In this document: one piece after another, positions 17,400 to 26,800 of the stretch
Layout: every line of letters starts with the position of its first letter
Numbering within the stretch: position 1 is the stretch's first letter
From: an uncultured Lachnospiraceae bacterium
GTDB taxonomy: Bacteria > Bacillota > Clostridia > Lachnospirales > Lachnospiraceae
Reading direction: 5' to 3'
Length of the DNA stretch: 57,468 nucleotides
Assembly (NCBI GenBank): GCA_900316165.1
Contig: ONBW01000010.1
Location: 1-57,468, forward strand
The notes under the pieces: generated by a model
The model's input: the letters and a program-made list of their open reading frames with translations, nothing else
Databases searched by the model: none
Told to the model about the DNA's origin: nothing
Made by a program: the position numbers and the translations under genes

Positions 17400-17996
17400 T
17401 TACAGGCTTCTCTTAATAGCTGCAAGCAGCTCATCATAGGTCTCATATGCCGGGATCTCCGGGTGAGCTGCCTTTATGGCATCTGTGCTCTTGAATAAGA
17501 ATCCAGCCTTGCTGGCCTGGATCATACCAAGGTCATTGAAACTGTCTCCGCTTGCGATAGTTTCAAAGCCAATGGACTGCAGAGCCTTGACTGTGGTCTT
17601 CTTAGAGTCCTTGACTCTCATCTGATAGCCGGTAATCTCGTTTCCATTTACCTCGAGTGTGTTGCAGAAGATCGTCGGCCAGCCGAGCTTCTTCATAAGA
17701 GGTGAAGCGAACTGCTCGAAGGTATCGCTAAGAATGATGACCTGTGTAATGCTTCTGAGCTCGTCCAAAAACTCCTTAGCGCCATCCATCGGATCGATGC
17801 CGGCGATAACGTCCTGAACCTCCTTAAGTCCAAGCCCGTGCTCCTTTAGAAGAGCTATCCTGTATTTCATCAGCTTATCGTAATCAGGCTCGTCTCTGGT
17901 CGTCTTCTTAAATTCCGGAATCCCGGTCTTCTCTGCGAATGCGATCCAAATCTCTGGTACTAAAACACCCTCCATATCAAGGCAGACAATATTCAT
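17400..17996 (-). CDS. thrH: Phosphoserine phosphatase / homoserine phosphotransferase ThrH
   Basis: 198 residues from the ATG at 17996, which has GGAGG five bases upstream (the frame runs four codons further but has no better signal). HAD superfamily: motif [11 protein letters not shown], motif II ILSDTF, motif III Lys in KDSKK and motif [11 protein letters not shown]. The Asp-Met-Glu-Gly form of motif I and overall length match ThrH of Pseudomonas, which dephosphorylates phosphoserine and can transfer phosphate to homoserine. Present as a single gene between the MCP and the terminator shared with thiC. Confidence 0.9.
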   Translation of the reverse strand: MNIVCLDMEGVLVPEIWIAFAEKTGIPEFKKTTRDEPDYDKLMKYRIALLKEHGLGLKEVQDVIAGIDPMDGAKEFLDELRSITQVIILSDTFEQFASPLMKKLGWPTIFCNTLEVNGNEITGYQMRVKDSKKTTVKALQSIGFETIASGDSFNDLGMIQASKAGFLFKSTDAIKAAHPEIPAYETYDELLAAIKRSL

Positions 17997-18096
17997 GATT
18001 TCCTCCATAAAAAAATATAAAACTTTACGTTATATTATATCTTTTCTTTGGTGCAATAGCAATTAAACCTTTTCTTTTTTATGTATTTTTAGCAAA

Positions 18097-18137
18097 AACA
18101 AAAAGCCCCGGCAGAAATCTGCCAGGGCTTTTTGTTT
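18097..18137. terminator. Bidirectional intrinsic terminator after thiC
   Basis: AAAAGCCCCGGCAGA, an AAA loop, TCTGCCAGGGCTTTTT: a near-perfect GC stem with A/T runs on both sides, just downstream of the thiC stop (18146). Its stem is almost the same as that of the ilvE terminator at 22531, so this is a reused terminator type in this genome. Confidence 0.88.
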
Positions 18138-18145
18138 AAGGAAGT

Positions 18146-19459
18146 TCACAAAATATCGATATTTTCCCCTGCGAGGGCCTTGTTCATCGAACGGACTGCG
18201 CAGAACTTGCCGCACATGGAGCAGGTGTCTGAGTGGTCATCCTCAGGAAGACGGCTGTCACGGATTTCCTTTGCTGTCTTTGGATCAAGGCAGTGCTTGA
18301 ACTGCTCGTCCCAGTCAAGCTTTCTTCTGGCGTCAGCCATAGCGTCGTCCTCATCGCGGGCACCAGGAAGATGCTTTGCGATATCTGCGGCGTGAGCGGC
18401 AATTTTTGAAGCGATAATTCCCTCGCGGACATCCTCAACATTCGGAAGAGCCAGATGCTCAGCCGGTGTTACATAGCAGAGGAAGGCAGCTCCGCTCATC
18501 GCAGCTACAGCTCCACCGATGGCAGCTGTGATGTGGTCATAGCCAGGTGCGATATCAGTTACAAGAGGTCCAAGTACATAGAAAGGAGCGCCCTTGCAGA
18601 TGGTCTGCTCTATCTTCATATTTGCAGCGATCTGGTCAAGAGGTACATGTCCCGGCCCCTCGATCATTACCTGTACATTCTTCTCCCAGGCACGCTGAGT
18701 CAGCTCACCAAGTCTTATCAGCTCATCGACCTGGCTGATATCAGTAGCGTCAGCAAGGCAGCCCGGTCTGCAGGCATCGCCAAGAGAAATCGTCACATCG
18801 TACTCAGCACAGATATCCAGGATTTCATCGAAGTGAGAATAGAACGGGTTCTCCTCACCTGTCATCGACATCCAGGCATAGATAAGTGAACCGCCGCGGG
18901 AGACGATATTCATTTTTCTCTTGCCGTGTTTGATCTGCTCGAGCGTCTTCTTATTGATCCCGCAGTGAAGTGTTACAAAATCAACACCGTCCTCAGCGTG
19001 AAGTCTGACTACATCGATGAAGTCCTCAGCGGTAAGAGTATTCAGGTCTCTCTGATAGTGGATTACAGCGTCATAGACAGGCACAGTTCCTACCATTACA
19101 GGACACTCTGCTGTAAGCTTCTGTCTGAAAGGCTGGGTATTTCCATGGCTTGACAGATCCATGATGGCGTCGCCGCCTAAGTCAACGGCCTCTTTTACTT
19201 TTTCCATCTCGACATCATAGTCCTTGACATCGCGGGAAATTCCGAGGTTGACGTTTATTTTTGTAGTAAGAGCACTACCGATTCCAGCAGGGTTTAAGCA
19301 TTTGTGCTTCTTGTTCGCAGGGATAACGACCTGTCCCTTTGCGACGAGGTCCATCAGCTTATCCTCATCCATGTGCTCCTTTGCGGCAACAGCCACAAGC
19401 TCCCTGGTCTTTATGCCACGTCTCGCAGCATCCATCTGTGTCGTGTACTTTTCAGACAT
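18146..19459 (-). CDS. thiC: Phosphomethylpyrimidine synthase ThiC
   Basis: 437 residues from the ATG at 19459 (GGAGGAAACT upstream). Radical-SAM enzyme that turns aminoimidazole ribotide into HMP-phosphate for thiamine. This is the short clostridial form without the extra N-terminal domain of proteobacterial ThiC. Recognisable blocks: [55 protein letters not shown]. The C-terminal iron-sulphur motif is CSMCGKFC, one residue shorter than the CX2CX4C of E. coli ThiC but typical for this clade as far as I recall. Transcription is controlled by the TPP riboswitch and terminator directly upstream. No other thi gene is nearby. Confidence 0.96.
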   Translation of the reverse strand: MSEKYTTQMDAARRGIKTRELVAVAAKEHMDEDKLMDLVAKGQVVIPANKKHKCLNPAGIGSALTTKINVNLGISRDVKDYDVEMEKVKEAVDLGGDAIMDLSSHGNTQPFRQKLTAECPVMVGTVPVYDAVIHYQRDLNTLTAEDFIDVVRLHAEDGVDFVTLHCGINKKTLEQIKHGKRKMNIVSRGGSLIYAWMSMTGEENPFYSHFDEILDICAEYDVTISLGDACRPGCLADATDISQVDELIRLGELTQRAWEKNVQVMIEGPGHVPLDQIAANMKIEQTICKGAPFYVLGPLVTDIAPGYDHITAAIGGAVAAMSGAAFLCYVTPAEHLALPNVEDVREGIIASKIAAHAADIAKHLPGARDEDDAMADARRKLDWDEQFKHCLDPKTAKEIRDSRLPEDDHSDTCSMCGKFCAVRSMNKALAGENIDIL

Positions 19460-19471
19460 AGTTTCCTCCAT

Positions 19472-19498
19472 AAAAAAACGGTACCCCGAAGGATACCG
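19472..19498 (-). terminator. Attenuator hairpin of the thiC leader
   Basis: On the minus strand CGGTATCC, a TTCG loop, GGGTACCG and then seven T: a textbook intrinsic terminator between the TPP aptamer and the thiC ribosome site. When TPP is bound, transcription should stop here. Confidence 0.88.
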
Positions 19499-19506
19499 CA
19501 GAATAC

Positions 19507-19600
19507 ATTCTTGCAGCCTTCCTACGCCGGCATTGTCCGGATCAGGTTCTCGGGTTCTTCTCAACGGCAGCTGCACTGCTTTCGTGCCCCGGGCCACAAT
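19507..19600 (-). ncRNA. TPP (thiamine) riboswitch
   Basis: Reading the minus strand, the conserved THI-box pieces are in order: GGGGCACG, the CTGCCGTTGAGAAGAACCC block (classic CTGAGA...ACCC, here with TTGAGA), GAACCTGATC, and GGACAATGCCGGCGTAGGAAG. The aptamer lies 20 bases before a terminator and about 50 before the thiC start, so it senses thiamine pyrophosphate and attenuates transcription. Confidence 0.95.
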
Positions 19601-19601
19601 A

Positions 19602-19630
19602 AGGATATACTATTTTTTTATGATTTTCAA
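19602..19630 (-). promoter_or_regulatory. Promoter of thiC
   Basis: TTGAAA (19625-19630) and TATCCT (19602-19607) with a 17-base spacer on the minus strand, placing the start of transcription at the very beginning of the TPP aptamer. The -35 box overlaps the putP stop codon. Confidence 0.6.
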
Positions 19631-21159
19631 GGCATAGCGTCCACTTTTTCAAATACATTCGTGACTTCCTTGGAAGGTGCCGGTGTAGCAAGGCTTACGA
19701 TCACATCAAAAATCAAAGCTACGATGAATGATGGCAGCAGCTCATAGATATCAAAGGCGCCGCCAAGCGGTCTTACTGCGAACTTCCAGACGAAGATCAT
19801 AAGACCGCCGGAAATGAGGCCTGCGAGAGCTCCGTTTTTATTTGATCTCTTCCAGAAAAGTGCGAGGATCATAACCGGTCCGAATGTAGCTCCAAATCCT
19901 GCCCATGCGAAGCTTACGATCTGGAAGACTGAGCTGTTCGGGTTCCAGGCGAGCACTACGCCGATAACTCCAATAAGGCAGAGCGCAAGTCTTGAGATAG
20001 TCATAAGCTTCTTCTCTGGAAGCTTTGCGTGGAAGCACTTTACGAGGATATCTGAGGTAATCGAGGATGACGCGCAGAGAAGCTGCGAATCAGCTGTCGA
20101 CATCGTAGATGCCAGGATTCCGGAAAGCACGACACCGGCGATCACCGCAAAAATGGCTCCGTGGCTGGCGAGGAGATCGGATATTTTTATAATAACCGTC
20201 TCTGAATCTGAACCGGAAAGCGCAGGGATGCAGCCCTCTCCGCTCATCGCGAGTCCGACGACTCCGATACAGACAGATACTGCCATCGAGATAAGAACCC
20301 AGACAGTGGCAACTCTTCTCGAAAGCGAGAGCTTCTTCTCATCCTCTATCGCCATGAATCTGAGCAGGATATGCGGCATTCCGAAATATCCGAGTCCCCA
20401 CGCGAGGGTTGAGATGATATGAACGAATCCATACGGCTGCGCAGTTCCCGTAACCGCGTCATGTGTCTGTGTCATGGAAAAATATCCGGCAAGTCCCTTT
20501 GCGTTATCGATTACCACATTTGCCCCGCCGGCCTTCATAGTACCGAAGACCAGGATGATTATAAGAGCTGCCGACATGATGATACTCTGTATGAAGTCTG
20601 TCGTGGATGCGGCGAGGAAGCCTCCAAGCATAGTGTAGGCGATAATTACGATAGCGCTTCCGATCATTGCTGTATGATAATTCGTGTTGAAGAGGCTGGC
20701 GAAAAGCTTTCCGCAGCCTGCAAATCCGCTTGCTGTGTACGGCACGAAGAAAATCACGATAATGATTGCCGCGATGAATGTCAGGATATTTTTCCCATCG
20801 CCATATCTTTCTGAGAAAAATGCGGGTACTGTGATAGAACCTGTTGCCTCTGTGTACTGTCTGATTCTTTTTGCTGTGATAAGCCAGTTCAGGTACGTTC
20901 CGGCTGCAAGTCCGATGATGGTCCAGCCTGCGTCTGCGATTCCCGACAGGTAAGCAAGTCCCGGGATTCCCATCAGCAGATAGCTCGACATATCGCTTGC
21001 CTCTGCGCTCATCGCTGTGACAAATGGTCCGAGCTTTCGCCCTCCGATGTAAAAATCACCGACTGTCTTGTTGCGCTTCGAGAGCCACGCTCCCATTGCG
21101 ATCATACCCACCAGGTAAACCACCATAGTGGCAAACATTCCGATTTGTGCAGTACTCAT
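19627..21159 (-). CDS. putP: Sodium/proline symporter PutP
   Basis: 510 residues, thirteen or so hydrophobic segments of the sodium:solute symporter family. The N-terminus is that of PutP (GAWLSKRNKTVGDFYIGGRK followed by SAEASDMSSYLLMGIPG), with the conserved sodium-site Ser/Asp region, and ADSQLLCASSSITSD in the later helices. Imports proline with Na+, for osmoprotection or as a carbon/nitrogen source. Single gene; its stop overlaps the thiC promoter, and read-through would feed into the thiC leader. Confidence 0.93.
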   Translation of the reverse strand: MSTAQIGMFATMVVYLVGMIAMGAWLSKRNKTVGDFYIGGRKLGPFVTAMSAEASDMSSYLLMGIPGLAYLSGIADAGWTIIGLAAGTYLNWLITAKRIRQYTEATGSITVPAFFSERYGDGKNILTFIAAIIIVIFFVPYTASGFAGCGKLFASLFNTNYHTAMIGSAIVIIAYTMLGGFLAASTTDFIQSIIMSAALIIILVFGTMKAGGANVVIDNAKGLAGYFSMTQTHDAVTGTAQPYGFVHIISTLAWGLGYFGMPHILLRFMAIEDEKKLSLSRRVATVWVLISMAVSVCIGVVGLAMSGEGCIPALSGSDSETVIIKISDLLASHGAIFAVIAGVVLSGILASTMSTADSQLLCASSSITSDILVKCFHAKLPEKKLMTISRLALCLIGVIGVVLAWNPNSSVFQIVSFAWAGFGATFGPVMILALFWKRSNKNGALAGLISGGLMIFVWKFAVRPLGGAFDIYELLPSFIVALIFDVIVSLATPAPSKEVTNVFEKVDAMP

Positions 21160-21374
21160 TTTTTCTCCTTCCAGCTGAAAGTTTTGTTAAAACTTTGTTA
21201 TTTTATCTGATATACAGGTTTATGTCAAATTTTTTGAATAAAAAGCCACTTTACGTGCATAAAAATGGAAGTTGGTTGGAAAGGTCCATTATGTCTTATT
21301 GAATATTTTTCATGTATTCAATGAATTAATATCAATACACATAAATTTTTTATGTCATTGTGTTTCAAATGTAG

Positions 21375-21380
21375 TATAAT
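21375..21380 (+). promoter_or_regulatory. -10 box of the ilvE promoter
   Basis: A perfect TATAAT 36 bases before the ilvE start, in an AT-rich region between divergent putP and ilvE. No clear -35 is seen at 16-18 bases (the hexamer there is ATGTCA), so the promoter may be activated. AGGAGG precedes the ATG. Confidence 0.5.
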
Positions 21381-21415
21381 TATTTTAGTTTATTTTTACA
21401 GGAGGTAATAATTAA

Positions 21416-22450
21416 ATGAGACCAGAAGATATTGACTGGGGAAGCCTGGATTTTAACTACAGACAGACAGACTACAGCTACGTTTCCATGTATAAGGATG
21501 GAAAGTGGGATGACGGTGAGCTGACTAAGGATCACAACGTCACGATGAGCGAGTGTGCCTGCGTTCTTCAGTATTCTCAGTCCTGCTTTGAGGGACTTAA
21601 AGCATATCACACCAAGGATGGCAGAGTTGTCTGCTTCCGTCCTGATGCTAACGCAGCCAGAATGCATGATTCATGCCAGCGTCTTGAAATGCCACCATAT
21701 CCAGTAGATAAGTGGGTTGAGGCTGTTGAGAAAGTTGTAAAGGCTAACGAGGCATGGGTTCCTCCATATGGCAGCGGCGCTACACTTTATATTCGTCCTT
21801 ACATGTTCGGATACAATGCAGTTATCGGTGTTAAGCCTGCTGAGGAGTACATGTTCAGAATTCTTGTTACTCCGGTTGGCCCTTACTTCAAGGGCGGCTT
21901 GAAGCCAGTTGAGGTTATGATTCCTGATTTCGACAGAGCAGCCCCTCATGGAACTGGTGGAATCAAGGCTGGTCTTAACTACGCTATGTCACTTCACCCA
22001 ATCATGGAGGCTCACAGAAAGGGATTCAACGAGAATATGTATCTCGATCCTGCTACTCGTACAAAGATTGAGGAAACAGGTGGAGCAAATATCATCTTCA
22101 TCAAGGATGGCGGAAAGACTCTTGTTACTCCGAAGTCTGATTCTATCCTTCCTTCTATCACCAGAAGATCACTATGCTACATCGCTGAGCATATGCTTGG
22201 AATGAAGGTTGAGCAGCGTGAGATCCTTCTTTCAGAGGTTGAGGACGGCGAGTTCGAGGAGATGGGACTCTGCGGCACTGCAGCTGTTATCTCTCCTGTT
22301 GGACGTATCAACGACCATGGCAAGATTACAAACATCAAGAGCGGTATGGACGAGATCGGACCAACTCTTGCAAAACTCAGAAGCACTCTTACAGGTATTC
22401 AGGAAGGCGAGATCGCAGATCCAGACAACTGGGTACACGAGATAAAGTGA
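21416..22450 (+). CDS. ilvE: Branched-chain amino acid aminotransferase
   Basis: 344 residues, the length of the Firmicute/eukaryote-like class IV BCAT. Blocks: GKWDDGELTKDHNVTM, LQYSQSCFEGLKAY, YIRPYMFGYNAVIGV, TGGIKAGLNYAMSLHP (with the PLP Lys), EETGGANIIFIKDG, and CGTAAVISPVGRI. Catalyses the final transamination in Leu, Ile and Val synthesis and the first step of their breakdown. Stands alone on the plus strand, with a strong AGGAGG site and its own terminator. Confidence 0.95.
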   Translation: MRPEDIDWGSLDFNYRQTDYSYVSMYKDGKWDDGELTKDHNVTMSECACVLQYSQSCFEGLKAYHTKDGRVVCFRPDANAARMHDSCQRLEMPPYPVDKWVEAVEKVVKANEAWVPPYGSGATLYIRPYMFGYNAVIGVKPAEEYMFRILVTPVGPYFKGGLKPVEVMIPDFDRAAPHGTGGIKAGLNYAMSLHPIMEAHRKGFNENMYLDPATRTKIEETGGANIIFIKDGGKTLVTPKSDSILPSITRRSLCYIAEHMLGMKVEQREILLSEVEDGEFEEMGLCGTAAVISPVGRINDHGKITNIKSGMDEIGPTLAKLRSTLTGIQEGEIADPDNWVHEIK

Positions 22451-22530
22451 ACGAAAGCACAGAGACGAAAGCAAGCCATAGGCGAAGCTTGAGCTTAACG
22501 AAGAGAACTTCATTTAATAGCCTACTTGTA

Positions 22531-22563
22531 GCCCCGGCGGAGCAATCCGCCAGGGCTTTTTTA
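22531..22563 (+). terminator. Intrinsic terminator of ilvE
   Basis: GCCCCGGCGGA, loop GCAA, TCCGCCAGGGC and six T, 80 bases after the ilvE stop. Nearly identical in stem to the terminator at 18097. Confidence 0.9.
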
Positions 22564-22585
22564 TATTGCAACAAGCCTAAAATGC

Positions 22586-22618
22586 AAAAAAAGAAGCCCC
22601 GGAAATCGGTGATTTCCG
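22586..22618 (-). terminator. Minus-strand terminator-like hairpin
   Basis: On the minus strand CCGGAAAT, loop CACCG, ATTTCCGG, then GGCTTC and seven T. It is the second stop signal for the minus-strand rplM-rpsI transcript, beyond the nested structure at 22654-22791. The gap between stem and T-run is long, so it may be weak. Confidence 0.5.
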
Positions 22619-22653
22619 GAACTCCTGAAAATTCCCATGCAAAAATCCTGTGA

Positions 22654-22791
22654 AAAGCGTGAGTCACCTAACATTCAGCTCGAATCCGCTTCGCTCCTTC
22701 TCGCTGTCTGTTAGGTTCAATCACAAAAAAAGACGGCAATGCATGCAAGCAAGCTTGCAGCAGTGCCGTCTTTTTCTGTGTCTCACGCTTT
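22654..22791 (-). repeat. Nested inverted repeats forming a three-way junction, with rpsI terminator inside
   Basis: Outer arms AAAGCGTGAGTCAC (22654-22667) and GTGTCTCACGCTTT (22778-22791) are complementary with one mismatch. Inside are two further stems: ACCTAACA (22666-22673) with TGTTAGGT (22709-22716), and AAAAAGACGGCA with TGCCGTCTTTTT (about 22726-22775). The last has A/T runs and is a good bidirectional terminator for the rplM-rpsI operon, whose stop is at 22800. The whole could be a structured RNA tail or a small MITE-like element. Confidence 0.7.
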
Positions 22792-22799
22792 ATCACACA

Positions 22800-23192
22800 T
22801 TATCTCTTTGAGAACTGTGGTGCACGACGAGCTTTCTTTAAGCCGTACTTCTTTCTTTCCTTCATACGTGGGTCACGTGTAAGGAATCCAGCCTTCTTTA
22901 ATGCTGGGCGATACTCCTCATCAACTGTGAGAAGAGCACGAGCAATGCCGTGACGGATAGCGCCGGCCTGACCAGTGTAGCCGCCGCCCTTAACGTTTAC
23001 TAAAACGTCGAACTTATCAGCTGTGCCGGTAAGCTCAAGAGGCTGACGAACGATAACCTTCAGGGTATCGAGACCGAAGTACTTATCCATGTCCTCTTTA
23101 TTTATAGTTACTTTTCCGGTGCCAGGAACGAGATAAACTCTGGCTACAGAAGACTTTCTTCTTCCTGTTCCGTAATATTTAGCTGTTGCCAT
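22800..23192 (-). CDS. rpsI: 30S ribosomal protein S9
   Basis: 130 residues from the ATG at 23192 (GGAGGATATT upstream). Opens with [16 protein letters not shown], has the [19 protein letters not shown] block and ends in the invariant [12 protein letters not shown], the tail that reaches the tRNA in the P site. Follows rplM by 12 bases, the standard arrangement. Confidence 0.97.
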   Translation of the reverse strand: MATAKYYGTGRRKSSVARVYLVPGTGKVTINKEDMDKYFGLDTLKVIVRQPLELTGTADKFDVLVNVKGGGYTGQAGAIRHGIARALLTVDEEYRPALKKAGFLTRDPRMKERKKYGLKKARRAPQFSKR

Positions 23193-23204
23193 AATATCCT
23201 CCAA

Positions 23205-23636
23205 TTAGAATGTGAGCTGCTGCGGCTTCTGAGCTGCATGCTTGTGATCAGGTCCTGCATATACGAAAAGCTTCTTGTACATCTGACGTCCAAGAGGTCC
23301 CTTCGGAAGCATACCCTTAACGGCACCTTCTATAACACGATCAGGATGCTTAGCGATCATCTCACGGAGAGTGGCTTCCTTCAGTCCGCCTACATAATCT
23401 GAATGATGATAATACTTCTTTGCGTCAAGCTTCTTACCAGTAACAGTGATCTTCTCAGCATTGATAACGATCACATAGTCACCGCAATCCTCATGAGGAG
23501 TGTAGATAGGCTTGTTCTTACCGCGTAAAACCTTGGCTACTTCTGATGCGAGACGGCCAAGAGTCTGACCCTCAGCATCAACTACATACCATTTGCGCTC
23601 GACCTTTGACGGGTTTGGCATATAAGTGGTGTTCAT
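23205..23636 (-). CDS. rplM: 50S ribosomal protein L13
   Basis: 143 residues from the ATG at 23636 (GGAGGATTTACTA upstream). Starts [20 protein letters not shown] and carries [24 protein letters not shown] and [18 protein letters not shown], all hallmark L13 blocks. First gene of the rplM-rpsI operon; see the leader hairpin upstream. Confidence 0.97.
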   Translation of the reverse strand: MNTTYMPNPSKVERKWYVVDAEGQTLGRLASEVAKVLRGKNKPIYTPHEDCGDYVIVINAEKITVTGKKLDAKKYYHHSDYVGGLKEATLREMIAKHPDRVIEGAVKGMLPKGPLGRQMYKKLFVYAGPDHKHAAQKPQQLTF

Positions 23637-23660
23637 TAGTAAATCCTCCAAAAAATATGA

Positions 23661-23693
23661 CGCTTCTCAGCGGCGCATGTCCGGACGCAGCCG
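23661..23693 (-). ncRNA. Possible L13 leader RNA
   Basis: Between 20 and 60 bases upstream of rplM the minus strand reads CGGCTGCGTCCGGACATGCG followed by CCGCTGAGAAGCG, which folds into a hairpin with the stem CGGC..GCGTCC/GGACATGCGCCG. Position and the GCGTCCGGAC core fit the autoregulatory L13 leader known in Firmicutes, but I cannot check it against the Rfam model. Confidence 0.5.
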
Positions 23694-23710
23694 AAAAACT
23701 TATATTGATG

Positions 23711-23743
23711 AAAAGGAATCCCGGGGCTAATGGGAATCCTTTT
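23711..23743. terminator. Perfect inverted repeat AAAAGGAATCCC / GGGAATCCTTTT
   Basis: A 12-base-pair perfect stem with a nine-base loop (GGGGCTAAT), ending in four T on each strand. It sits between the promoter-proximal part of rplM and the end of the 5'-nucleotidase gene, so it may end transcription from the nucleotidase operon (minus strand). Confidence 0.55.
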
Positions 23744-23843
23744 GATTACATCAGCCTTAATACTTTACTACTTTTTCTGGCAGCTGTCAACACTTTTCTT
23801 TGACCTCATTCTTGGAAAAATAACCGCTGCCAGAGTAATCTTT

Positions 23844-26800
23844 TTACTCTTCATCCTTTTTCTTTGCTGCTGTTCCCTTCACAGTAAAGTACGCACTCTC
23901 CGAAGCTCCCGAAGTGTTTTCGAGATAAACCTTGCAGATCTTTCCCGGCTTTCTCAAAGCTTCAGGAAGATTGAATTTGTAGATATAGCCCTCATCTTTG
24001 TGGAAGGCCACAGATTTTTTCTTTATTACAGTCTTGCCGCTCTTTAAGACGCAGGTGGCATTTCTGTTGCCGACAACACGAATAACTGAAGTCTTATCGG
24101 TTATTTTTTCATTGGTTACAGTCGGCTTCTTAGGAAGTGCCTCAACCACCTTCGTATAATCGACGTAAGCCATAGAATGGTCTGCATTTCTTACGACAAC
24201 ACCGATCTTTGTGCCATACTTTAACGGCTTTTCAAGGCCGTAAGAGAAGCTGCCGTCATCACCAAGTGTCGCACCAGAACCTATTTCATTGAAGCGTATA
24301 CTTTTTCCAGAGAGAAGCATTCTTGCCTCAGTTGAAGAATTTCCGTCAAAGACTTCTCCAGTAACCTGAGTGTCTTCATCTGTTATCTTGTCGAAATCCG
24401 TCCCGCCAGAGAAAGAATCCACAAAGCTCAGGTATGTCTTTGCAGTAGTAGTTCTTGGAGCCGATACACGCAGAGCACCGTCCTTTACGTCAGTAGCCGT
24501 AACCGAAATCTTGTTATTGTCACCCAGATTTCCGGTCACGATTCCGAAGCATCCGTCTGCCGGAGCAGTTCCAGAGAAGGTCCTGCCATTCTGATCCGTA
24601 ACAGTAATCACATAGCTGTCAGATGTCGGCTCAGGGATTTTTCCGTATACTACGCCTTCCTCAGAAACGACACTCATAAGCTTAGGCTGGTTTGGTGCAG
24701 CCTCGACAGTCGTCATCGAAACCTTAGTGCTCAGACGGCCAATCCAGTCAATTCCGTATATCGTATAATTGTCACCTGTAAGAGGAATACTTGATGTATT
24801 CAGCTTAAAGGCGTCACCTGTACGGCTGTATGAACATTTCTTTATTGTATATGACTTCTTGTATGCCTTACTCTGTTTAAAAATATCAACAGCATCCTTT
24901 GGTACGTATGCAGTCTTTCCCTTGATTGCAACAACTCTGCAGAGACTGTCGTCACCGAACATACCGGATATAGTGCTTGAGGTATTAGCTATCTGATATA
25001 CCGCAGGCGTATCAGCACCTGTTCTCGTAACCTCGATCTCACCAGTGGCACTTCGCCTTCCAATCGAATCGACCTGGTATATCTCAGCTATGTCTCCAGC
25101 CTTTGGAGGTGTAATTCTCGTTGAAAAATCACCGTTTCCATCGGCCTTCATATCGTAAGAAGCACCGGATACGTCCAAATGCACAGAAGCATTTGGAGAA
25201 GCCTTTCCGGTAAGGGTTACTGTCCTGTTCGTAAGCTTATCAAGCTTCGGAGTAAAAGAAACTGAAGTGTCGATATTGTCGACATTCACATAGGTGACTG
25301 TGGCATTACCAAGAGTATCAACTGCCCTTACTGTATACCTGCCATTTGTCGAAACTGTAAATGTCCCATCGTTTACAGGACTTGCGCTGTAGTTCCAGAC
25401 ATATGAGTCCACATCAACTATGCCATTCATATATGACACACTGCGGATTCCAGAAACATCACTGGCCTCAACTCTTATTTTTACAGGGTCACCAGTAGTA
25501 TCAGTTACCAGTGGAGCTGCAACTACAAGAGGACCGCTCGTATCCTTATAGCTGTCCGGGTCAAATGACGCCTTGTAATAACTGTATCCATCAGACGCCG
25601 GAGTCTCTCCACGATACCAGCCCTTTGTCTTTGCGATATCTGAAGCCTGCGACGAAGAGACGATCAGGTAGTTATCACCCTTCGGGAAGTTAACTTTCCA
25701 GCTGTTATCAGTGTTCAGATGCAGCTTTCCGTCAACAGTCTGATGATTGATATAGTCCTCCATCATCGTGCTGATGTGGTCAGTCTTGGAAACTAAAACC
25801 TGCTTGTTAAAGACATCAGACTTATGGATAGGATCGATATCTCCAGTGATGTGCCTCGAGACAAGTACAAAAATCTGGTCATCTGTTACTGCCTTTCCGT
25901 TGCAGGTAAGGCTCGTTATTCTTCTCGTATCTGATACAAGAACACCATCATCATCGTATCTGGCTGGAATCGAAGGGTCTACAGTGTATTCGATACCGTC
26001 ATATACGAAAAATCCTTCCCAGCTTCTCTGATACTTATTCGCTAGAATCGGAACCGCACCCTGCGCCGTCAATGCAGCAGTCTCTGAGTCCCATTTATCT
26101 GTCGCAGCGTTTCCAGTAGTCTCATAGAATCTGGCCACCTGCCACTCAAGGGCGTCCTTAAGCTGCGCCCCGGTGATGTAATAGACCTTAGCCCTCTCCT
26201 GATTGAAGCTTTGGATATTCAGCAGGTTCTTCTGTGAAATCTCTCCGTCCACCCTGATATAAGATGACGAGCTTCCATCACCGGCCAGCTGATACTCAGT
26301 AGCTGAAATAACAGGAGCTGATCTATATGGTTCCGGAAGGTTCTTTACAGCCTCCAGGCCATAGTGGATCTTTGCCTCGTTACAGAGCTGGATCATAGGG
26401 TTATCCTCTATCATCCCGAAATAGTTGTCTGTCTCACCGTCTACGTCAGTAACCTTTTTATTGTAGAGATTCTGGTACTGCTCGTCGTATTTGTCATTTA
26501 TCGCCTTGATTTTTGCATCCTCTGCATCCTCAGAGGTAATCTTTCTTACTTTTGCTTTACCGCTTTTTACGTATGGAGTTCCCCACTTGTTGAATCCAAT
26601 CTTCAAATCGGTAATTCCAAGGGACTTTCCGTGATCCTCTTCCTCAACCAAAGGCGTATCGTTCATCAGGCCTTCGCTGTCAGTCTCAGAGTAGTCATAA
26701 TATGGCGCTGCCTTCGCAGTATCAGCAGGAAAGTCCATATGAGTGTGGCCGCAGCAGACTGCGTCAACCTCAGGAATAGCAGTAACCGCATAGCCGACAT

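Noticed and set aside
19814-20422. 202-codon plus-strand frame opposite putP
   Set aside because: Antisense of the symporter; no start signal or recognisable domain.
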